Below the pieces are notes generated by a model. The model made no database searches and was not told where the DNA came from. It worked only from the letters and a program-made list of their open reading frames with translations. Shown here one piece after another: positions 1 to 5,975 of a stretch of DNA of 9,878 nucleotides. A program made the position numbers and the translations under genes. The DNA comes from DATLBY01 sp035526665 (GTDB lineage Bacteria; Acidobacteriota; Terriglobia; Bryobacterales; Bryobacteraceae), in the NCBI GenBank assembly GCA_035526665.1, contig DATLBY010000342.1:1-9878 (forward strand). Reading direction: 5' to 3'. The number at the start of each line of letters is the position of its first letter. Position 1 is the stretch's first letter.

Positions 1-1422
1 GACGCCTATAACAAGACGTTCACGCAGCACGGGACCATCATGATCTTCTTCTTCCTGATCCCGTCCATTCCAGCCACGCTTGGCAATTTCCTCGTTCCTC
101 TGATGATCGGGGCGCGCGATGTCGCTTTTCCCCGCCTTAACCTGCTCAGCTGGTATGTCTACATTGTCGGAGGCCTGTTTACTTTGTGGGCGCTGATGGC
201 CGGCGGCGTCGATACTGGCTGGACCTTTTACACTCCCTACAGCAGCACCTACTCCAACAGTTATGTCGCATTGGCAGTCATCGGAATTTTCATCACCGGG
301 TTCTCCTCCATCCTCACCGGACTGAACTTTATTGTCACGGTGCATACCATGCGCGCCCCCGGAATGCACTGGTCCAGGCTGCCGCTGTTTATCTGGGGCA
401 TCTACGCCACCAGCCTGATTCAGGTACTGGGTACTCCGGTGCTCGCCATCACTCTGCTGCTGGTGGCCGCCGAACGCATCGGCCGCTTCGGCATCTTCGA
501 CCCGGCGCTGGGCGGCGACCCCATTCTCTTCCAGCATCTCTTCTGGTTTTATTCCCATCCTGCGGTCTACATCATGATCCTGCCCGGCCAGGCGGTCATG
601 AGCGAACTCATTACCGCCTTCTCGCGACGCCGCATCTTCGGTTACCACTACGTAGCTCTATCGAGCATCGCTATTGCCGTCTTTGGATTCCTGGTATGGG
701 GCCACCATATGTTCATCACGGGCATGGCGGGATACGCGGCCATGGTCTTCTCGGTAATCAGCTTCGCGGTTGCGGTGCCTTCCGCCATCAAGGTATTCAA
801 CTGGACGCTAACTCTCTACAATGGGTCGGTATCCTATGCAACTCCGATGCTCTACGGACTCGGCTTCATGGGCCTATTCACCATCGGCGGCTTGACAGGT
901 CTTCCGTTGGCCGCGCTGGGGTCGGACATTCATCTGTCCGACACCTATTTTGTGATCGCTCACTTTCACTACATCATGGTGGGTGGAATGGTGATGGCGT
1001 ACCTGGGCGGGATTCATTTCTGGTGGCCAAAGATTACCGGCAGGCTCTACTCGGAGGGTTGGGGCAAGTTTGCCGCCCTGGTGGTGTTCGTCGGTTTTAA
1101 CCTGACATTCTTCCCCCAATTCCTGCTGGGCTATCTCGGAATGCCCCGCCGCTATCATGCGTATCCCGAGGAGTTTCAAGTCCTCCATGTCCTGTCTTCG
1201 GCGGGCGCCAGCATCCTGGCAGTCGGGTTCATAATTCCCGGCATCTACCTGTTGTGGTCGCTGAAACATGGCGAGATTGCCGGGCAGAATCCCTGGGGAG
1301 CATCTGGCCTCGAATGGGAAGCCACGGCTTCCCCGCCCCCGACACACAACTTCCTGGCGACTCCCATTGTCGACTTCGAGGCCTACCACTACGGGGATGA
1401 AAAGGAGGTGAGACTTGGCTGA
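1..1422 (+). CDS. ctaD: Cytochrome c oxidase subunit I (A2-type haem-copper oxidase), 5'-truncated
   Basis: Catalytic subunit of an aa3/caa3-type terminal oxidase of the inner membrane, which reduces O2 to water and pumps protons. The reading frame is open from base 1, giving 473 visible residues. The start, the first helix and part of the second lie upstream, probably 60-100 residues. Ligands can be placed by alignment to recalled bovine and bacterial sequences: haem a His10 and His323; CuB His186, His235 and His236; haem a3 His321; cross-linked Tyr190; K-channel Lys264; D-channel entrance Asp40. The usual HPEVY motif reads YSHPAVY (residues 184-190), so the channel glutamate is Ala and a Tyr-Ser pair precedes it, the signature of A2-type oxidases. 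The C-terminus carries the ASPPPTHNF-type motif common in caa3-like subunits. It overlaps the next gene by 8 bases and its last codons hold that gene's ribosome binding site. Identification is very secure; the exact oxidase class (aa3 or caa3) depends on the unseen subunit II. Confidence 0.97.
   Translation, partial: DAYNKTFTQHGTIMIFFFLIPSIPATLGNFLVPLMIGARDVAFPRLNLLSWYVYIVGGLFTLWALMAGGVDTGWTFYTPYSSTYSNSYVALAVIGIFITGFSSILTGLNFIVTVHTMRAPGMHWSRLPLFIWGIYATSLIQVLGTPVLAITLLLVAAERIGRFGIFDPALGGDPILFQHLFWFYSHPAVYIMILPGQAVMSELITAFSRRRIFGYHYVALSSIAIAVFGFLVWGHHMFITGMAGYAAMVFSVISFAVAVPSAIKVFNWTLTLYNGSVSYATPMLYGLGFMGLFTIGGLTGLPLAALGSDIHLSDTYFVIAHFHYIMVGGMVMAYLGGIHFWWPKITGRLYSEGWGKFAALVVFVGFNLTFFPQFLLGYLGMPRRYHAYPEEFQVLHVLSSAGASILAVGFIIPGIYLLWSLKHGEIAGQNPWGASGLEWEATASPPPTHNFLATPIVDFEAYHYGDEKEVRLG
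1401..1412 (+). promoter_or_regulatory. Shine-Dalgarno sequence for ctaE
   Basis: The run AAAGGAGGTGAG is a near-perfect anti-16S match lying inside the last codons of ctaD. GGAGG (1404-1408) ends 6 bases before the TTG at 1415. This decides the TTG start over later in-frame ATG codons (residues 37, 46 and 48), the second and third of which would cut into the first membrane segment. Confidence 0.85.
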
Positions 1423-2140
1423 AGTCCAAACACCCATCTCGCCGCACGGCATTCCGCCGGAGGGCCAGCCGGAGCACCCGGAAAGCACGACTCACCCGAG
1501 CTTTCATCACCACTTCGACGACATGGAGCAGCAGTTCGAAGCGAGTCACATGGGAATGTGGCTCTTTCTGGTGACGGAAATCATGTTCTTCGGCGGACTC
1601 TTCGCCGCCTATACTATCTACCGGTCCACATACCCGGAAGCCTTCGCTGATACCAGCCGGTTCATGAACCTGGGTCTGGGAGCCTTCAACACCGCTGTCC
1701 TCATCGGAAGCAGCCTAACTATGGCGCTGGCGGTCAGGTCGGCACAAATCAATCAGCAAAAAGCCACTGTGTGGTTTCTGATCGGCACCATCATCCTGGG
1801 CTCCATATTTTTAGGCGTCAAGGCAGTGGAGTATCACCATAAGTGGGTAGAGCATCTGGTGCCCGGGGCTAACTTCCAATACGAGGGTCCCTATGCCCAC
1901 CAGGCCCAAATCCTGTTCGTGTTCTACTTTCTGATGACGGGCGTGCACGCAGCCCACATGATCATCGGCGTCGGGCTGCTGAGCACGCTCATCTGGATGG
2001 CGCACCGCGGCCGCTTCTCCTCGGAATATTTCACCTGGATGGAGATGACGGGCCTGTACTGGCACTTCGTCGATATCGTTTGGATCTTTTTATTCCCGTT
2101 GCTCTACCTCATCGGCTCGCGCGCACCGGGGGGAGGATAG
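1415..2140 (+). CDS. ctaE: Cytochrome c oxidase subunit III (five-helix form)
   Basis: Integral membrane subunit III of the haem-copper oxidase, which stabilises subunit I and sustains proton uptake; it carries no metal. The 241-residue product starts at TTG, chosen because of the strong Shine-Dalgarno sequence just upstream. A hydrophilic, His/Pro-rich N-terminal tail (about residues 1-42) precedes five hydrophobic segments, at about 47-69, 85-107, 117-138, 165-196 and 217-235. This is the short form lacking the first two of the seven mitochondrial helices. Family marks are the conserved glutamate Glu55 in TEIMFFGGLFAAY and the C-terminal motif YWHFVDIVWIFLF (215-227). It overlaps ctaD by 8 bases and ends 3 bases before ctaF, so the three genes are surely co-transcribed and probably translationally coupled. 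CyoC-type quinol oxidase subunits belong to the same family, but the neighbouring subunit I fits a cytochrome c oxidase better. Confidence 0.95.
   Translation: MAEVQTPISPHGIPPEGQPEHPESTTHPSFHHHFDDMEQQFEASHMGMWLFLVTEIMFFGGLFAAYTIYRSTYPEAFADTSRFMNLGLGAFNTAVLIGSSLTMALAVRSAQINQQKATVWFLIGTIILGSIFLGVKAVEYHHKWVEHLVPGANFQYEGPYAHQAQILFVFYFLMTGVHAAHMIIGVGLLSTLIWMAHRGRFSSEYFTWMEMTGLYWHFVDIVWIFLFPLLYLIGSRAPGGG
2129..2136 (+). promoter_or_regulatory. Shine-Dalgarno sequence for ctaF
   Basis: A G-rich stretch ending in GGAGG (2132-2136) overlaps the last glycine codons of ctaE. It sits 7 bases upstream of the GTG at 2144 and supports that non-ATG start. Confidence 0.7.
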
Positions 2141-2143
2141 GCC

Positions 2144-2479
2144 GTGGCGCATAAAGTGGTCCCGCTGAAAGTATATGTCTCGATATTCGCGGCCTTGCTG
2201 GTTGGAACCGCGCTCACCGTCGGCGCCAACTTCGTTCACTTTGGCCGCTTCAATCTCATCATCGCGCTGCTGATAGCGTTTACGAAGGCGTCGCTGGTGG
2301 TCCTCTTTTTCATGCACGTGAAGCAGAGCAGCCCATTGACGAAGGTGTTCGTCGTTTCCGGAATGTTCTGGTTTTGCCTGCTGATCGCCGGAACCTTCGC
2401 CGACTATGCCAGCCGCGACTGGCTGCCCGCTCTCGGAGCCTGGGAAAACAAGCCGGTGTTAGAGCAGCACGGACGATAG
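2144..2479 (+). CDS. ctaF: Cytochrome c oxidase subunit IV family protein
   Basis: Small accessory membrane subunit of bacterial haem-copper oxidases (prokaryotic COX4/CyoD/CtaF type), thought to help assemble or stabilise the CuB region of subunit I. The product has 111 residues, in the usual range for the family. It has three hydrophobic segments at about 8-30, 37-58 and 66-86. The most typical stretch is residues 45-60, where AFTKASLVVLFFMHVK matches the family pattern of a Lys-containing second helix ending in FFMHVK. The GTG start follows a Shine-Dalgarno sequence and lies 3 bases after the ctaE stop. It is the last gene of the oxidase operon; 13 bases further on comes the stop codon of the convergent transporter gene. 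The family is recognised with good confidence. The symbol is by analogy with caa3 operons and less certain. Confidence 0.88.
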   Translation: MAHKVVPLKVYVSIFAALLVGTALTVGANFVHFGRFNLIIALLIAFTKASLVVLFFMHVKQSSPLTKVFVVSGMFWFCLLIAGTFADYASRDWLPALGAWENKPVLEQHGR

Positions 2480-2492
2480 CGGCCGAGCGCTG

Positions 2493-3827
2493 CTAAGCGT
2501 TGCCTGCTTCCGTCGCGGCGCGGCGTACATCCACCCGGGAAAGAATGGCGAGCCCCACAAGAAAGAACAGGATCAGCGAGAGAATCGCCAGCCGGTAGCT
2601 ATGTGTGAACTGGAGGGCGAGGGCGAAGGCCAGCGGTCCCAACCAACTGGTGCCTTTGTCACTGATCTCGTACAAGCTGAAGTATTCCCCTTCCCTGCCC
2701 TTCGGGATCATCAGCGAATACAGCGATCGGCTAAGCGCTTGGCTACCACCCAGCACCACCGCGACCACCGCCGCCATCAGGAAGAACTGCGCCGTCGTAC
2801 GAACAGTGAAGTAGATGGCGACCAGAACACCAGACCAGACGATAAGACTCCACATGACCGCGTTTTTAGCCCCTATCCACTTCGCCAGATAGTTGAACCC
2901 AATGGCGCCGAGAAATGCAACGAACTGCACCATCAGAATGGCCAGCGTCAAGCTCGACATCGGAATCTTCAACTCATCGTTGCCGAACTGGGAGGAGATG
3001 GTGATCACCGTCTGAATGGCATCGTTGTAGACAAGATAGGCGATTAGAAACGTCAGCGTCTGCGGGTACTTCCGGATGTCCTTGATCGTGCTGGCAAGCT
3101 GGCCCATCGCGGCAGTGATGTAGTGTTGCCCAGCAGGCGGTAGCCGGCGCATGCCCCGGTTTCGCAGCGTCATCAGCGGAATAATGGTGAAGATTGCCCA
3201 CCAGAGTCCCGCCGAGCACAGACTGATGCGAATGGCCATGGCCTCGGATATCCCGAACGCGGCTGCCTTCGTATAGAGAAGCAGGTTCAAGGCCAGCAGC
3301 AGACCTCCACCAAGGTAACCGATGCCCCACCCTTTTGAGGAGATGGCATCGCGATCCTCGGGAGCGGCGATATCCGGTAGGAACGAATTATAGATGACGA
3401 TCGATGCGCCGAACGTAAGGTTCGCAAACAAAAATAGACCGCCGCCGAGTAGCCAGGAGTTCCCGTGAATCAGAAACATAGCACTGGTCGCAAACGCGCC
3501 GGCATAAGCGAACAGGGCGAGAAGCTGCTTCTTGCGATGGCTGTAATCCGCCATGGCTCCAAGCACCGGCAGACAGATCACCTGGAGGACAACCGAGATT
3601 GCCACCAGGTAGCCCCAATACGCGCGGGGCTCTACCGCAATACCGAAGGGACGGATAAACCCGGAGGCGTCCGCGCTCGCCTTGGCTATCGCGGTGAGAT
3701 ACGGGCCAAGAAACAGGGTGACAACCGTAGTGGAAAAGCCCGAGTTGGCAAAGTCGTAAAAGTACCAGCCCTTTTGCTCGCGGCTGCTATATGCCTCGTC
3801 CGCCGCGGCCGCTGGCGAAGCGCTCAC
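2493..3827 (-). CDS. UMF1-family MFS transporter (Atg22-like)
   Basis: Inner-membrane transporter of the major facilitator superfamily, 444 residues, about 12 hydrophobic segments. Features of the UMF1 (unknown major facilitator 1, Atg22-related) family are visible in order: WYFYDFANSGF near the N-terminus (21-31), the MFS loop motif GAMADYSHRKK (90-100), YNSFLPDIA (146-154), a GWGIGYLGGG stretch (166-175), and the C-terminal GGSQALSRS (360-368) followed by IPKGREGEYFSLYE (374-387). The substrate is not established for bacterial members; the yeast relative Atg22 is linked to vacuolar amino-acid efflux. The GTG start overlaps the aas stop codon by 4 bases (GTGA), and only a weak AGGG lies 12 bases upstream, so translation is probably coupled to aas. 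By position it resembles the lplT transporter that accompanies aas in E. coli, but I see no LplT-like sequence. A role in moving lysophospholipid or acyl substrates for Aas is inference only. Confidence 0.9.
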   Translation of the reverse strand: MSASPAAAADEAYSSREQKGWYFYDFANSGFSTTVVTLFLGPYLTAIAKASADASGFIRPFGIAVEPRAYWGYLVAISVVLQVICLPVLGAMADYSHRKKQLLALFAYAGAFATSAMFLIHGNSWLLGGGLFLFANLTFGASIVIYNSFLPDIAAPEDRDAISSKGWGIGYLGGGLLLALNLLLYTKAAAFGISEAMAIRISLCSAGLWWAIFTIIPLMTLRNRGMRRLPPAGQHYITAAMGQLASTIKDIRKYPQTLTFLIAYLVYNDAIQTVITISSQFGNDELKIPMSSLTLAILMVQFVAFLGAIGFNYLAKWIGAKNAVMWSLIVWSGVLVAIYFTVRTTAQFFLMAAVVAVVLGGSQALSRSLYSLMIPKGREGEYFSLYEISDKGTSWLGPLAFALALQFTHSYRLAILSLILFFLVGLAILSRVDVRRAATEAGNA

Positions 3828-5965
3828 GCAGAGCGACCCTCGGTAAGCTGGTTAGCCATCTTGCTGAGCGCGACATAATCCTTCTTGCCGTTGCCGAGTA
3901 ACGGCATCTTCTCGATATAAATGATCCTGCGGGGGACCGCGATCTCCGGCGCACCTATCGCGCGGGCGGAAGCCTGTAACCGCTCGCGCTGGAGCGTCGC
4001 GTCCAAAGTAAGCAGGATGATCGCTTCACCGCGGGATGCATCCTTGATGCTTGCCGACGCATGGAGAAACCGTGGTTCAGCGGCAGCGGCGATCCTCTCC
4101 ACCAGTTCCAGCGAGACCATTTCTCCGGCGACTTTAGCGAAGCGGCGGATGCGGCCCTGCAGAGTGACGAACCCTCCATCCATCGACACAATATCGCCCG
4201 TGTTGTACCAGCCATCCCCAAATTCAGACCGAGGCGGCTGTATTTCGCCCGGCTTGTCCTCTTTGAAGTAACCGAGCATCACGTTAGGTCCCCGAACGTG
4301 CAGGGCTCCACCGTTTTCAATGCCTGGGACAGGCTGAAGACGGTGCTCGATTCCCGGAAGGAGTTCTCCCACTGTCCCGGGACGGTATGCCATGGGAGTA
4401 TTGACCGATAGCACCGGCGAACACTCCGTCGCTCCGTAGCCTTCCAGCGGACGCACGCCGAACTTTTCAAAACAGAGCTTCTGCACGTCTTCAGTGAGCT
4501 TCTCGGCGCCTACCACCAGGTGGCGGATGCGGTAAAAGTCATACGGATGCGCGACCTTGGCGTAGTTGCCCAGGAAAGTATTGGTAGCAAACAGCACCGT
4601 ACAGTCGCGGTCGTAAATAAGCTCAGGGATCACCCGGTAATGCAGCGGCGAGGGGTAGAGAAAGATACGGGTTCCACTCAACAGCGGAAGAATGGCGCCG
4701 GCCGTCAGCCCGAAGGCGTGAAACAGCGGCAGCGCGCTCATGAACTTGTCCTTCGAGGAGAACTCGATGACTGCCTGGATCTGCGCGACGTTGGCCAGAA
4801 TAGAGGCATGGCTGAGCACGACGCCTTTCGGCTTGCCTTCAGAGCCCGAAGTGAATAGGACCACAGCGGGATCTTCCGGCCGGGACGCCTTCATTGCAAG
4901 GCGCGGAAAGCGGAGAGCGTAGCCCAGCAGCCACAGCTTGTCGCCTGCACTGAAGTGGGACTTCAGGTCTTCCAGGTACAGGATGCGGACGTTTTTCAAG
5001 CCCTCAATCGCCGCACCAAGCTTCGCTTTTTCAATGAACGCCCGCGACGTGAATACGACACGAACCTTTGAGATGTCGCACGCGCTTTGCATGCCGTCGG
5101 GTCCTGCAGTGTAGTTCAACATCGCTGGGATGCGGCGCATTCCCATGAGTCCGAAAATAAGCGACACGGTCGCGCTGACGTTCGGGAGCAGAATGCCTAC
5201 GGTCTCCCGCTCCTGCGTGAACTTGGCGGCGAGCCGCCCCAGCGCCAGCGCGCCCTTCAAAATCTGCGAGTAGGATTGGGGAACCTGCTTGATATCCTCC
5301 AGCACCAGGCGGCCTTTGCCGTGCAAGTCCACCGCGTCCAGCAGGGACTCGACGATAGTACTGGGACGGCGCGCTTCGAAAGCAGCGCGCTGCATGATCT
5401 TGCGCATCTCGTCACTGGCGGCGCGGCGGCGGATTTTGGCGGTCCTTCCTTCCGGCATCGGTATGGTGGAGGGCGAAAGAATGGAGAGGCGAATCTTCGG
5501 AAAGAGCTTGCGCGGGAAGTCGCCTGACATGCGGCTGGCCAGTGAATGAACGGCTCCCTCAATGTAAACCGGAACAACGGTAGCCCCGGTTTTCGCGGCG
5601 ACAAACGCCGGACCGTCGTAGATCTTCATTAGCGCCGCGGTCTGCGTGATGCGGCCCTCGGGGAAAATGACCACAGGCGTACCCGAATCAATAAGATTGA
5701 TGATCGCCTTCATGGCGAGCGGGTTTGCCGTATCCACCACCAGGTGGGGAAGGAAGCTGAGTCCAAGCTTGAAATACCAGATGCGGGCAATAGTAGTGTG
5801 CACCAGGTAGGTGGGCCAAAGCGGTAGAAACGCGCCGATGAGAATCCCATCCAGGAAAGACCCGTGGTTGGCGATAATCAGAAGCCGTTCATGAGGACGC
5901 AGTTCGCCATGCACCTCCACCCGGAAGAACAGGCGCAACAGGATGCGGGCAACGAACGCTACCAT
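3824..5965 (-). CDS. aas: Bifunctional 2-acyl-glycerophosphoethanolamine acyltransferase / acyl-ACP synthetase
   Basis: Two-domain membrane-associated enzyme that activates a free fatty acid with ATP onto acyl carrier protein and transfers it to the free position of a lysophospholipid, recycling damaged membrane lipid. The product has 713 residues, against 719 recalled for E. coli Aas, and is collinear with it. The N-terminal PlsC domain (about 1-200) has the catalytic HX4D at His34 and Asp39 and the acceptor motif FPEGR at 101-105. The C-terminal AMP-ligase domain (about 220-705) has the ATP loop TSGSEGKPKG (372-381), GYGATE (509-514), TGD (589-591) and the A10 lysine region GNGKKD (691-696, Lys694). 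No key residue is missing. The ATG start has a good AGGAG 4 bases upstream and gives an N-terminus aligned with E. coli. It follows carB by 10 bases and overlaps the transporter gene by 4. Substrate preference (lyso-PE or another lysolipid) cannot be read from sequence. Confidence 0.95.
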   Translation of the reverse strand: MVAFVARILLRLFFRVEVHGELRPHERLLIIANHGSFLDGILIGAFLPLWPTYLVHTTIARIWYFKLGLSFLPHLVVDTANPLAMKAIINLIDSGTPVVIFPEGRITQTAALMKIYDGPAFVAAKTGATVVPVYIEGAVHSLASRMSGDFPRKLFPKIRLSILSPSTIPMPEGRTAKIRRRAASDEMRKIMQRAAFEARRPSTIVESLLDAVDLHGKGRLVLEDIKQVPQSYSQILKGALALGRLAAKFTQERETVGILLPNVSATVSLIFGLMGMRRIPAMLNYTAGPDGMQSACDISKVRVVFTSRAFIEKAKLGAAIEGLKNVRILYLEDLKSHFSAGDKLWLLGYALRFPRLAMKASRPEDPAVVLFTSGSEGKPKGVVLSHASILANVAQIQAVIEFSSKDKFMSALPLFHAFGLTAGAILPLLSGTRIFLYPSPLHYRVIPELIYDRDCTVLFATNTFLGNYAKVAHPYDFYRIRHLVVGAEKLTEDVQKLCFEKFGVRPLEGYGATECSPVLSVNTPMAYRPGTVGELLPGIEHRLQPVPGIENGGALHVRGPNVMLGYFKEDKPGEIQPPRSEFGDGWYNTGDIVSMDGGFVTLQGRIRRFAKVAGEMVSLELVERIAAAAEPRFLHASASIKDASRGEAIILLTLDATLQRERLQASARAIGAPEIAVPRRIIYIEKMPLLGNGKKDYVALSKMANQLTEGRSA

Positions 5966-5974
5966 TTTTCTCCT
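5966..5974 (-). promoter_or_regulatory. Shine-Dalgarno sequence for aas
   Basis: Read on the minus strand, AGGAGAAAA fills most of the 10-base gap between the carB TAA and the aas ATG, with AGGAG at 5974-5970 and 4 bases to the start codon. It argues for independent ribosome loading on aas within the shared transcript. Confidence 0.75.
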
Positions 5975-5975
5975 T

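Noticed and set aside
186..1100. 304-codon open frame in another frame within ctaD
   Set aside because: The product is His/Arg-rich with no domain, and the overlapping ctaD frame carries all the conserved oxidase ligands.
2463..2494. Inverted repeat AGCAGC/GCTGCT at the convergent gene ends as a terminator
   Set aside because: The stem is only 6 bases, the loop is 20 bases, and no T-tract follows on either strand. Not strong enough to list as a terminator.
4517..5835. Repeated ACCAGGTGG/ACCAGGTAG-like strings in aas
   Set aside because: They are short, irregularly spaced, and fall in coding sequence for unrelated residues. Chance recurrence, not a repeat family.
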